Positions 43,700 through 56,200 of a stretch of DNA of 64,000 nt are shown here, piece after piece. The first letter of the stretch is position 1. Each line of letters begins with the position of its first letter. The position numbers and the translations under genes were made by a program. The notes below the pieces were generated by a model. The model made no database searches and had not been told where the DNA came from. It worked only from the letters and a program-made list of their open reading frames with translations. Origin of the DNA: Theristus sp. LFF4_11 (lineage: Eukaryota; Nematoda; Chromadorea; Monhysterida; Xyalidae); assembly GCA_030248135.1 (NCBI GenBank), contig JASANC010004938.1, forward strand, positions 62,001 through 126,000, read 5' to 3'.

Positions 43700-43915
43700 T
43701 AAGATAACACCTCTCCCGGTTCAACAAGTCGTCCTCGTAGCCTGGGTGGAAGCTCGTTAGACTCTTGTCTTTGCGTTCGAGCGATCGAGCCCCACCGAGG
43801 GGTGCATAGACACTGAATGACAGAGAAAACTCGATGGGCGCCCTACTCGACGGCGTTCTGTACGCTTTTCTGAGTTTGTCTTGGCTAAAACAATAGCCTA
43901 AAATCACCGTTATTC
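43700..43915 (+). mobile_element. tRNA-derived SINE copy
   Basis: TCCTCGTAGCCTGGGTGGAA, GCGATCGAGCCCCACCGAGG, GACAGAGAAAACTCGATGGG and GACGGCGTTCTGTACGCTTT follow the family order. Confidence 0.82.
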
Positions 43916-44189
43916 GTTTGTGAGACCGCTCGGTTTTCGCTACATCGAAATCGCAACTGTCCAGCGCCCTCGCGGTGTCAGTCCAGAAAGTCCCAGCACC
44001 TGATGCGCTAAAGTCCTGCGAATTGTTTGTAAAAGTGCCTGGTGAAGGTTATCCTGAACAACAGTTTCAAAAAAAAACTGTCATCAACTGTGTTAAAACG
44101 TTTCTTCTCCATCTGTCTAACCGTCTCAAGTGGCATTCGTGAAACAGTATTGTGACGCGTAGCTTATACTGATTCATGAAAGTCCTTTT

Positions 44190-47100
44190 CATTTATCTGA
44201 TTATCTTTACATGTGTACTTCATGTCCATTAACGGATCGAACGGACGTCACAAAGTTCAACTTTTTCGTTTCGTTGTTGTTGTTTTTAAACGTCGATATT
44301 TTGTTTCTAATGCTTTCTGACATGTCTACAGCAGAACCATTCTACGCCTCAGCTAACATTGCAAGAGATTTCACTTGTGCCTTTTGCAGGAATGAGTCAA
44401 TCAAATTCAACAAAATCAAAATGACAAGGCTGTTTCGTTTATTGCAAATAACCGCCGACCAGGAAAGGGGGCTGCCGGTGAATCTGAAATTACCGCGCGA
44501 AAAACGGTGTAAATTGTTAATTGGACGGTATGGAGGCAGATTTGAATACTGATTCTTGATGCGAGGACAACTCGGAGGATAATATCGATCATATTTCACC
44601 GTAATATGACATCGGAAAACGCGGCTACTTCGCCACCGGAAAACCACGTCAGACCGGAAAGCTGCTGGCGCCAGCAACTGCCCGAGAAACTTTAATTCAG
44701 AAAAACCGTATTTTTTGTCGACAAACGATGGATACATTGATTGGCCGTGGTGTCTGATCTGCTGAGATGGAATTGCTGCGATTTGGTCTGCTAAGAAGCC
44801 GTTCATTGAAATCGACAATGCAGGATTTTGATTGATTTCGAACCAAACGTGATGAATTTCAAAATTTGGACGCTTTAAAAACTTGCAAAAAGATATGACA
44901 AACAGTATTGCCATCGAAAATGCATTTTCTGTTCAAACACGCTACAAAATTCCGAGTCCGAATCTTATGTCCAAAATGGTCAGTTACAAATTTTACTATC
45001 TATAAATTCGGACACAGACTCTGGCACAAACTGGGACTCTGTAAATTCTTTTAGCGTGAATTCTTTGAGGGCTGCCGGAAGAAAATTTGTCTTTTATTTT
45101 TTTAAAAGACTTGATTTTTTTAAATTCTGATGACAGTTCAACCCGAAATTCGAATATTCGATGAACCACATGTCCAGGTTACGTTTTTGCGCGGCTTGCC
45201 GGATGTTCCAGTGTAACCATTTTCTATTTATGCCAGTTCAAGTTTTCTTATCCATTTTCAGAGTTGGCCTTTGGGTCGTACATTTTTTGGGCTGGATTTT
45301 GTTCTGCTTCACTATGAAGTGTCGAAGCGTTATCTTTTTCTGAACGGGTTGACAAAAAATATTATTTTTTGTTTTTTATCATACTCTGCTGGATTTCATG
45401 TCATTTTCAATACGGGTATCATTTTGTTACGTGTGGTAAAGTTTTCCGGGTATTTGTGATATTTTCAGGAACTCTGCAATAAACTGTCATTTGTAGTCCA
45501 CAAAATGTATGCGGTTTGCTTGTCATTCTGCGATCACGTGTTCATTAAAAAAGCATTCATTCATTGGTAGCCTCGTCACATTTTAGTCGGACAGACATCG
45601 AGATTTCAAAATTAAAGCAATAAAAACGCATTCATTGTGTTTACGCGCTCAGAAATCACTGAAAAAAATGTGAACAGCAGAAAGAGATAGAAAAAACGCT
45701 GAATTTCAACTCCAAAAAGTGACAATAAGCAACCGGAGTAATTATCATTTCTCGGACACAAACGCACGTTGGACAGAGCCAAAATGGCACACTCTATGCT
45801 TTCGTAGTTTCCATGTGCACAAGCTCAGGTACTTTTTCATGCCCGTCAGCGGATAGGTGGGGACTGGACACATAGCGGCACACTCCAAAGGGCCGCAGAA
45901 AAGAGCGACACGCGCGCGCGCACTGCGCTGGAAGCTGTCGCAACGTCAGCCAACGTCAACAACAGCGCCGACAAGGTGCGCCGCTAATGACAGCTTGTCA
46001 CCGGGGCGTGTGCACGGCGCAGTGATCGATGATTGGTCAGCGAGGCTACACCGGCACGCGAACGAAAAGGCCTGCAGCTATATGCCATGCTCTTTGTATT
46101 TTGAAAATGTTCAATTTAAAATAATGCATACACGCACACACAGCAAAACGAATGTATATTTCGAAAATGGAAGGCTTGTATTTTCAAAATAAAACCACTG
46201 GAACCATATACATGTAGCACATCACCTGTGCATGGGCAATTTTCATTAGATGTCTATAAAAAGCTCGCCCACCGGTTTTTCGTTGCTTTCTCTCTCTATT
46301 TTCCGACTTTTCACGTCATATGGTATGCCCCCGGAAAACGCATGACACAGTAGACAGTCATAATGACAGGGTTCCGATGCTTGCGTTTTTGGGTTGTCTA
46401 TGACAGGGGGTGGCCCGTGGCAGCCAGCATGCCCACCACGCAAAGTTTCGTTCTCACACAATGGGGGACGCAAAATCACGATGAAGCTCACAGCTTCGGT
46501 AGAGTTTCTCGACTTACGTTTGCAACTGTAGCGCTGATTGGCTGAATGAAATTTGGTAGAACCAATCGTTGCGCAAGTGACCGTCCACGGTTGTATGGGC
46601 AGTGTCGCAAATGTGGAATACCTCAAGGTGGACCTCAGCTTTGGCGTAGTGAAACAGTTGCTAATCCGCAGTTTCTGATTTCCAATCCAGAGCAGAGACT
46701 TACGGGTTTGGTTGTGGTAACCCAATCAGCAAGTATAATTTCTGCGCTGAACGAAACAAGCTAGAGCAATTTATTTGATTATACATGTAGTTCTGGACTT
46801 TAATCAATGTTGGCATGGAACCGTAGATGGAATTCGAATTTTAATGCAGCTGGAGCAACCAACAAGGTGTATTTGAGTTTTAGAGAAACTAAAATTGTGT
46901 ATTTTGTTTGTTACACGTTGGTTGAATTGCATGAGCAGGCATCAGAAACACAAGGACATTGTGGGAGCCACGAAATTCCAGTTCGTTTTGCAACGTGTTC
47001 ACTTTCAAAAGTTAATAAAGCGAAATTTGTCATCTAAATCGGATCGTTTGAATTCGGCCGACTACTTGGTTGGTGGGACTTAAATTGAGAGCGTTTAGCG

Positions 47101-48232
47101 TTTTTGTCGCGTGTTTGCCGATTATTACTGCCAACTGCCAACCAACCAGCTTTCACATAATCATAATGATCATGATAACATTTTGACAATCTCGACGTTC
47201 AATCAACTTTTATTTCACAGAGTCCAGTTTCTAATCTTATGGTCGGTGCGTGTGTGCGGAATTAATCGAGATTGCGTGGTTTTTACGACGTGTGGTAATT
47301 CATCTAACGATTGCTAATCACTTTTGACAAAATGCAAACGACAAAATTAGCAGTCGTACTCAATTTTACAATTGCACAACATCAGCCAAACCCCGCGTTA
47401 ATATTATCAATCAGTGGCCCGGGTTGTAAATGCAAGCGCACACTGTAAATCTTGCATATTGTTTACTTCGCTAACTGAATAAACTCAGATCGAGTCAGAT
47501 ATAATCTTCTCTGGTTCAGCAATCTCTAATGCTTAAGTGATAATGGGTAGTTTAACTGTATTACACATAGGTATGTATTGAAAGAAAAGTAAAACGACAC
47601 GAAACCTACATTGGACCTCCCGGTAAAGTAAAGGGACTTGCCACTGACACCAAGATTTGGATTTTCAATTTTTGTAAGTGATGATCACTTCACAAAAAAC
47701 ATTCGAACGAATGGGACAAAACGATCAAACGAAACAAAAGGCGTGATGCAAAATGTTGAAAACAAGTATGATTTGACGTCTCAGTCTGTGACGGCTGAGC
47801 CATCTTTGGACACTGTCTTTGTGATTGAGGTCACATTTTTTGGCACTGTTTTTAATGGATTTTTAATGCTGTTTTTTGCCATTACACGCCAAAAAATTCC
47901 GAACAGGTGCCCTATTGTCAGGTCTAACAACGACCGTGCCAACGACCTCCATTGTTTGAACGCTAAACTACTCTCTTTCTCCACCAATCTCTTCTCTTAT
48001 CTACTCTTTTACAATAGTTAATCTAGTCTTCACACATTGGTCGATACGTGTTGTGTGTTCGCATGTGTTTCTTCCTGTGTGTGCTCAGTTGTCATCGCCT
48101 TGACAATAAAAATACAAAGGTCTGCGTGTTGTGTTGGCAAGTGCCACCCGACGCCTACGAATAAGGGCAAGGGCGTTTGGGCGTACAAGGCGTCCGGATC
48201 CAGGCTAATAGCCGACTTACTCGCTGAAAGGT
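44190..48232. other. Spacer without recognisable genes
   Basis: Several ORFs of 60-190 codons occur on both strands, but none has a domain, a consistent splice partner or codon bias. I treat them as chance. Confidence 0.6.
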
Positions 48233-48465
48233 ATTGTGGATTTATTCAATCGTGTCCAGACTAAAATGACGTCATTTGCTTTAAAAACGCCGGTTTGTCA
48301 AAGTACAGGCACTAAAATGTCATTTTGATGTGACTGATTCGACATTCACCATTTGTTTAGGGGAAGAAACCGGCTAAACGGAAAGTCTGGTTTGCTGTGA
48401 ACGGCAAGCGCATGTTTGGCGGCACATGACGTCAGTTCAGTGGAACACGTTTAAAAATGTCATAC
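48233..48465 (+). mobile_element. TGACGTCAT-ended MITE, copy 1
   Basis: Core 48251-48449 (199 bp) has inverted ends CGTGTCC.GACTAAAATGACG and the matching ATGACGTCA.TTCAGTGGAACACG. Flanking TTTATTCAA and TATGAC-like sides also recur in the other copies. Confidence 0.85.
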
Positions 48466-48959
48466 CAGTGCCGATGTACGGTTTCGCGTATAACCGAATC
48501 AGTGCCTTGAGACGCAGAGATGACGCTGGCAACGGCTGTTGTTTCCACTCTGAACGCTCAACATGTTGGTGTCCCGTCAGACCAGGTGAGAGCTGGTCCG
48601 CAGATTGGCCAACATGTCAGTGCCCTGACAGGCCAGGTGGCACATGGTCTGCAGTTTGGTACGTTGACAGAACGTGCGAACCCACCGTTGAAGCACGGCG
48701 CATCGTCAAGCAACGTCCCCAGTGGCACGCACGTCGCTTGTCCGCTTTTGTATAGCGCGCGACCTCCCGGAAATTACAGTGGAACACTATACACTCGGTG
48801 TTTTGAGCAGCTTCTTTCCGGGACATTACGCGGGACACACCGAAAAGGACAGGACACCGGACACTTTTTCGGAGTGCCGAACAGCATCCGGGACGGGTTC
48901 CACGCTGACCTGAGATGCTCCTTCTGGAGACGTTTTCGGGCGCCAGCCACATGGATGTA

Positions 48960-49252
48960 CAGGGTGTCCCAAAAAAGCGTAACAAAAGTAAATCGCTTGT
49001 GCGGCCGACTTGTTTCACGTGAAGTCAATCCTCTCGGCCCTTCAAGTTTCATTCTTCTCAGCTGCTCAATGTGTTTTCCATTGTTCTCAATGAACGATAT
49101 TATTCAATGTTTGAAACTGAGGATCACTTTCTGATGCAGCGCCCGATCATCGTTACTTTTTACTTGCTTTTGTTTTTACAAATTTCATAGCTTCACGTGC
49201 AACCAGTCGGCCGTATGAGCCATTTACTTTTGTTATGTTTTGGGACATACAG
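48960..49252. mobile_element. Mariner-like MITE
   Basis: It begins TA-CAGGGTGTCCCAAAAA and ends TTTTGGGACATACAG; sub-terminal AACAAAAGTAAATCG and CCGACT...CACGTGAAG are also inverted, giving about 65-bp imperfect arms. No transposase ORF in 293 bp. Confidence 0.75.
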
Positions 49253-49259
49253 GTTTATT

Positions 49260-51170
49260 TGATTTTGAAATTCGAAACGATGAATTGTTTTGTAGCGTCT
49301 AAGTTCTTATTGTCTTTGACTAAAGTAGATTTCTGATAGTGATTTTCATTTTTTTTGCTCACCGATAGAGAAAAGTCTTTTTTTTTCTTAAACAACAGTT
49401 TAAAAAAATCCAGTCCAGTCCCGGGTAAAAACTAGTCTGAACTGAATTGCCTGCAGTTTAGCGAGGTTGACAGAATATCGGAAATATAATTTTCTTCCGA
49501 AGCACTTTTGCGTTTGAGAGTTTACAGTGGCATTCGCGTGATGTCGCTCGGCACAACAGTTGTTATGTGTACCGTAGTTGGTAAGTTGTGCGTGTTTATT
49601 CAGTTTGTATACGTACGTTAACGCGTCTCTGCCTAATTTACAACCCTTCATAAACTGCAGTTTTTATGTGAGCCAACAAATAGTTTAGTTTTTTTTGTTC
49701 AACTGGAAATTTATTTATTTCAATGTGAAATGTGTACTTTACAAATGTGCCTGTTCAGAGCGCGGTGTTGAAAGCCATTAATCGTGGAACGTATAATTGG
49801 CGAATAAAAACCGACCACAAACACGAAGCACCAGCAAAAACAAATGACATACAAACTGTAAAGAGGTGAAGACGTGAAACTTGAGAGACCGCTAAAAAGA
49901 CAAGTGAAATTAATTAAATCGCCAGAAAAAAACTAGTCGAGGCAAAATTATCCAAGGCATTGCAGCATGAGGCAATCTGAGCGAAAGAGGGTTAAAACGG
50001 TCATCAAATTTGTTAGTCAAAAGTTGCAACTGAAAAACAAATCAAACTGTCTTCAATTCATTAGCATTGAACTCACGGAAACAAATTCAAATCCCACCAT
50101 CTACTGTAGATTGAGCGACAATCTTGCGAGTGCACGTGATTTTGTTTGTGTCCATGCATCTGTTTTCTCAGTCATTCTGCTTTTCCACGACGGCCGCACC
50201 AGCAAAATCGTGTGCTGGCCTCCAGTGTCGCGTTGTCACCGCGCGTCCCTGTGTTTTGTCGTTGCGTAGCGTCGTGGCTCTGTTCAAATTCTCATCGCGA
50301 ATGACCACACACTTGTACTCGTCGTTTACTCCTCCGTTTTTTTTGCGAGATGTTCAGTCCTGCACAATGCACGATAGGAAATCAGGTTGATTGCTTGATG
50401 CGGCAATTCAGATCTGCTGAAGTGAACCGAGCCCCTGAGATATGACACGGAGTCACTTGGGGCGCAAATCAAACATAAAGCTAGCTTTTATTTTGCGTCT
50501 TCGTCAAAGTTATTCTTGTTTATTCTCGTCACAGTTCGTTATTCTGTCTCAAAGTCAACGCATTGAGTTGCAGCACCAAAATGAAAGATGATAACTTGAA
50601 AAACAGAGAAGAGTTCAGTTGTGTGCCGATTTTCAGGGTTTACAATAATCCATTGAGTTCAGAAAAAAAGTTCGACAAAACATGCCAACATGTAAAGAAT
50701 TTTGTTGTCTCATTTTTGGTCGAAATTGGACAAATCAAGTGGAAGGAAGTTTTTGGCATTTTTTTTGTGGACAACAAATTAGGTGGCTTTTTTTCACAGA
50801 TTCATCCCAATTTTTTAAAAAAAAGTCTTGCCAAAATGTAATCGCAATATTTACGTTTGTGTCAAAAACTCACACTGGCATTCTCGCACGTGAAAATCGT
50901 CGAGAGATGAATTGTGGACGATAATAACATTGTTGATGCCCGTCTGTGATTCATCGTTCGTTTGTCGGCATTGCCATGGCTGCACTCAAACATTTGGGTT
51001 TTACTTTATTGGCTAAACTTAATTGAAAGTCTACCGTTTAAGTGTGAAAGTTAGCTGCGTTGCTATCGTTAATTTATAACGCAAACGTGCCTCTGTGGCT
51101 TTGGGGCTTTCAGCATACATTCTTGTGACTTACTCGCATATGCGGTGGAAGTTCGTCACAGAGCGGTCGC
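49260..51170. other. Spacer without recognisable genes
   Basis: Nothing beyond short unsupported ORFs and A/T runs. Confidence 0.55.
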
Positions 51171-51180
51171 AACGGTTGTA

Positions 51181-51418
51181 CTATGACCTATTTTTTCGAG
51201 CGTGTCCCACTGAAATGACGTCATGTGCCGCAAAACATGCGCTTGTCGTTCACAGCAAACCAGACTTTCCGTTTAGCCGATTTCTTCCCGTAATCAAATG
51301 GTGAAAGTCGAATCAGTCACACCAAACTGAAATTTTAGTGCCTGTACTTTGACAAACGTGCGTTTTTAAAGCAAATGACGTCATTTTAGTCCGGACACGT
51401 TTGAACAAATCCACAATC
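51181..51418 (-). mobile_element. TGACGTCAT-ended MITE, copy 2
   Basis: Core 51201-51399, again 199 bp, opposite orientation to the copies at 48233 and 59929. Confidence 0.85.
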
Positions 51419-51422
51419 CATG

Positions 51423-51805
51423 GTTCTTTAAACCTGTCATCATTCTTGCAGAATACAGAGCCCGCGAAGGAGAACACGGCATCAGGGTTGACAAGGAAGA
51501 CATTTAGCCAGAATTAGGGGTTTCTTGATTTCAACCAAAAACTAAGCGCGTTTATTCTTTATTGTAAATTTTTGTATGCACGCACTGTATTCTGTCAAAA
51601 AACTAAACAGACTGTAACCTGTAACTGGGCCATTGCAGCAGTGCACCAGTGTTCATTCGCCGACCTTGCGTCCTCTGAAGTTAGAAAAAAGGCACCTTCA
51701 CAGCACATACAGTATGTTCATTTAAACCAGTCTTTTTTTACCGCTTATAGAGCATGCGAAACTTCTCATTTGTGGCTAAATATGTTTCTTGCAACCCCCA
51801 TTCCC
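51423..51805. mobile_element. Two degraded GTTTAAACCTGTCA-type MITE pieces
   Basis: TTTAAACCTGTCATCATTCT (51431) and TCATTTAAACCAGTC (51719) each begin a stretch with AGAATACAGAGC or TATAGAGCATGCGAA and TTTAGCC/TGGCTAAAT blocks of the family at 14164. Confidence 0.6.
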
Positions 51806-52184
51806 TAAATTTGGTGCGATCCCACTGCGATTGACTGTTTTTGACAAAACCACGCGTTTGTAAAAAGCGAAGTGCTTGCTATCCAGTAAAGTTCTAACCT
51901 TGGTCGCTTGCATTTTGAGGGGTGCATGTCGACTGGTGTTTCGATTTTCACGATCCTTATCCTCCTTATCGACGTCCTTAACCCGATAGTCTGAGTAAAA
52001 CGAAGTTGTGTTGAAATTATTTTCATTGTTTAAACCGAAGTATTTTTTGAAGGGTTGGCTTCAATTTAAAACAAGCGATTGCAACAAAGAGCATAAGCAA
52101 AATTGAAAAATCAACAAAAGTGAAAAACTGAGTTTTAGTATCAAAACATTGTTATTGTTTAGGTTCTACGACTGAATGCGGGTG

Positions 52185-52345
52185 CAAAGGAAACTAGTTT
52201 CAAACTTCATGTGGTAATTCAAAATCGCCTAGTGACTCAACCCTATTTAAAAGGACTCGGATCACTTTGAAATTTTGAATTCCCGCGTCATGCATAAAAC
52301 TGTTTACCTACCTATGAGCGCATTGAGTCTCTGGACCAAAAATGA
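52185..52345. repeat. GGAAACTAGTTTCAAAC-type dispersed repeat
   Basis: Blocks GGACTCGGATCACTTTG, GAATTCCCGCGTCATGC and GCGCATTGAGTCTC match 21877-22050 closely. Confidence 0.75.
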
Positions 52346-53084
52346 AAAATAATAACGTAGTTTTATTCCTGTCTTCGAATCAAAGTAAAACGTGTTTTCA
52401 AAGTTTTTTTAAATAAAATGATCTTTCGACTTACCTTATGCGTTTTACGCATTTTCACAATGTGCACTTACCTCTGTTTACTGGCTGACGACGCTACATG
52501 TAGTTTATAACCGCACGATTTTATGAAATTGAATAATTCCAGCAGTAGAGTAGTTCGAAGTTAATGAATTAGTAATGCCAACAAGAGCAGCGGAGACATC
52601 CATAGAAACGAGCTTCTGTCATTAATTTCATTAAGTCCGCATAAACTCGCGTCTAAGGACAGACCCGACCAGCTCCGTGCAGCTTGCGAATGTGTTTTTT
52701 TTAAATTTATCTTCTTGTTTTAGAGTTCGCTGTAATTTCTGAGTAGTGATCGCGGAATTGTCCAATAGTAATAAGGGTTTTTCATGACGGAAAGTAGTTC
52801 GCTATTAGCGGCTTCTTCAGGTCAGACCTGGCTACCGTAATGCACCGGGGCTCGTCAGTGCGACGAAACACCGGGGGACACTCCAAACGTTGCTTTTTTC
52901 TGAATAGTAATCGTTCAGAATGCTCGATCGTTGAACGGTTGCAAATATTCGTCGTTCGTTTGATTAGCGGATCAATCTCATTGTTGATTCAACACCTAAA
53001 TTGGAACACAAAATAACAGTAAAATTATGTCTGAAAGTAAAAGAAATCAACACACAAGAAAGCACCGTTGAATCCAAGACCGAT

Positions 53085-53154
53085 CATGAAATTCAAAACG
53101 TCAAACAAACAAATTGTTTCATGAAATTCAAAACGTCAAACAAACAAATCGTTT
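53085..53154. repeat. 35-bp direct tandem duplication
   Basis: CATGAAATTCAAAACGTC through AACAAATYGTTT is present twice in a row with one base changed. Confidence 0.9.
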
Positions 53155-53239
53155 CAACAAAATCGATCACTTTGCACTCGAGTGGGCAAATTGAAAGCAT
53201 TCTTGAATCAGTGTCACAACACAACACACCGTAGCCCGT

Positions 53240-56200
53240 CGGCACTAAACTTTTAATCTAGAATCAAGATCAAAATGCAAAAATGCTCAACGATCACACA
53301 GAAATAGTCATAAGAAATCGCCCATTAACACCTCGTTAGACCGGCGGGCATATTTAAACGTAATATCATGAAATACAAGAAAGATATAAGACCACCAACG
53401 AAGTGTGGACGATCGAATGGCTGGCAATGACAATAATCACAATCATAAAACGCCGAAACACTGGGCAAACGCACAGCAACCAGTGAAAGTGTGTCCGAAA
53501 CACGGTCTCCTTACACTGAAATGAATGTCAACGATTTTTCAAAGAGCGCCCACAATAAATCGAGTTTTATGGGTGCGAGCAGCACACACACAAACACATA
53601 CGCCAACAAACACACGATTATCACAGCAACACCCGAATGAAACGGGCCGCGACTTATCGTTGAAACAACCGACCACCCCGGTCTGTGGAAAACGACTGTA
53701 CAGCCAGAGCGAGCGAGAGACAGCGCCGTTTAATAATAATAATAATGATGACCGTCGTTTATTCGTCGCCCGTCTCTTTTCGGCCGGGCAATGAGAAAAG
53801 ATTAATGAATTGGCCGGTGTTGAATGCAAGAGCGTGCGGAGAGGCAGAGCCGCTGTTGCAGTTGCTGATGGTAGCGACCGATTGTGCGCTTGCGCGTGTA
53901 TCGTACGACAGTTTTAAGCGCCAAACAAAACTGCGTGGTGTGTAGACATGATTTACGACTGCTGATCATTGTCGCTGCATCTCTGTGTGCGCATGCGCGT
54001 GTGCTACGGTAGGCTGGCGGCTGTCACAGTGCGTGCACTACTCTTATGAAGTATTGTAAATTCGGTGCGCAACTTTGCTGTGCTGCATTGTGTGTTACAT
54101 GGTCTCTCTCTGTGTCTCTCTTGTCTGTCTGCACATGTGTCGCACTCGCCATGTGTGCAGTGTTGCGTGTGTGCACGTTGTGCAGCATGGCATCTGTGCA
54201 CGCACTGCCGACTGTTGTATACACCGCGCGACTGCCGGCTGTCAGCACTGTCTCCGTTCGTGACACCCGCCCGCCACATACAGCCATCTTGCGCAGCGAT
54301 TCGCTTGTGAAATGGCCGATCTCGACAGAAGGGCACACACATTGGCGGCTGTATTGTGTGGCCCAAAAAAGGCATTATGCCGCCGCCGCCACCGCGGATG
54401 CGATGCGCATGCAACACACACACACACGCACTGCTGTGGCAGTTGTCGGTGTGTGTGTGTGTGTGTGTGCGTTGGTTGGTTTTTCGGTTTCCAGATGATG
54501 AATGAGGCAACCAACCAACCAACGTGCGTCGGGCCCGATGCGCACAAAGCAGCGTCGACACATGGCTGACATGGAAAACTACGGATGCGCTCGCTCTGCT
54601 GTAGTGCTACCGTTTCGCATGGTCCTGCCGCGATGTCGCATTTTGACATATCGGTCACTTGTATGGGTTGTTGCAAGCGGTTGAATCGTCGCATTGAACA
54701 TGTGAATCAGTCGTGATTAGCTCAGCATTGGAACGTTTGTTGGTCTTCTCGACTTGATTGCTACCGTATTTTGGCACTTGATAGATACGGTAGATACCGT
54801 AGCCCTGCCACGTCCAGAGAATTCCACAAAAAACTGTCCGTTCCAGCAGGCCGCAGCCGGACACCCGAGCGCATCACCCAACGTAACAGACATACAATTG
54901 CACATAGTTGCCATCCCGAAACTGTATCTACACAGTTTCTAAACCGCCAACCAGCCATGCTTTCTCTTATGCGCGCTTTCATATTCCCGGTCCTGTCCGC
55001 ACCGCGCGGTAATCAGTCAAACATCCGTACAACAAGTGGCGTGCCGCATAGAATTGTGGACACAGGTAGAAATTTTTTTTTCGAAAAATATACACACAAT
55101 ATTCATAACAGCGCGCTGGATCGTCTGTCGTGCGGGTTGATTTATGGCCATTTCAGGTGCTTTCAGCAGCCTTGCGCGCGCACACGAGTGTTCTCGCGTT
55201 TCGCAAACTTTTTAAAAGAAAACAATGTACACAAAAATTTGTGTGTTTGTGTAAAAAAAACGGTCTCATATGCCTACTCCGAATAAAGGTATATTTTAAC
55301 CGTTTTTGGGCAATAGATTATTGGTGAAAAAAATCCCGAAAGTTATTGCTCCAGCGATGTTGCCACTTTCGCCAGCGTGTGGTGTGTCTGTACAAATTCC
55401 GAAGTCAACCTTCACGATTCTTATGCGCACTGACACGCAGCACGCTGATTGGCCAGCGCGACTCAAAACGCAGCCAATCAGCTTGTGCTCATGTGTTCAA
55501 TCAATAAAAAAGGCAAAGTGACGTGCCGCCGCGCTAGCCATTACACGATTCGATGCGACAGGAGCGACGTCAAAAAAGCGCTGCATCAATTTGTATACAG
55601 TGTTCTCGTTGATTTTTTTGACGACAACCAAGTTTTTTTCGCGTAATTGTCCACATTTGCACACTGATAGCCCGGGTAATCATACGGTTTTCGCCATGAT
55701 GTTTCTGGTTATAGTTTTCGCTAGTTAGTTGTGTCGGTCGCCGCGTGCAGACGCTCTGATTTGGCGGAGAGATTCGGTGCTCTTGATAAATCGACGCTTC
55801 GCCATCACCGATGCACTGGTTCGCTCCCCGGACCAGTAACAACGGTGACACCTTTTTTTCTGATTTTTCGTTTTTTTGGAATGAAACCTGCGGAATAAGT
55901 AGAAAAAACGACGACAAAAAAGACAAACACAAGTTGCGAAATTTTAGTTTGGTAACCGACAAAACCCACAACCTGTGCGTTCAACAAGCCCACGAAACAC
56001 ACGGCTATAAAAGGAATTGCGATTTTTTTCGGTCGTACAGTAGATATGTGGTGCAACTGTTGATATTTTTTAAAATTTAAAAACAGCACCTACCATCTGT
56101 TTTCTAAAAAATGATTGGGTGATGTAACGGTTTGGTGAGCACACAACCTGCATTTTTTTAAATCATTTGCTGTTGAAAAAAATAAACGACGTTATGTATT

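Larger units (their letters stand above)
35180..44130. other. Hox upstream spacer, CA/TG-rich part
   Basis: No exon was recognised. Long (CA)n or (TG)n tracts and GTGCGTGTGTG mixtures recur (for example near 35385, 35555, 36265, 37975, 38335, 38390, 38770, 42800), and generate many false ORFs of His/Thr or Cys/Val. TTTATGG and TTTATTG words are frequent. Confidence 0.7.

Noticed and set aside
44342..44914. 190-codon minus-strand ORF
   Set aside because: No recognisable domain, no codon bias or splice partner; left as chance.
46246..46725. 159-codon minus-strand ORF
   Set aside because: Composition and lack of motifs do not support a gene.
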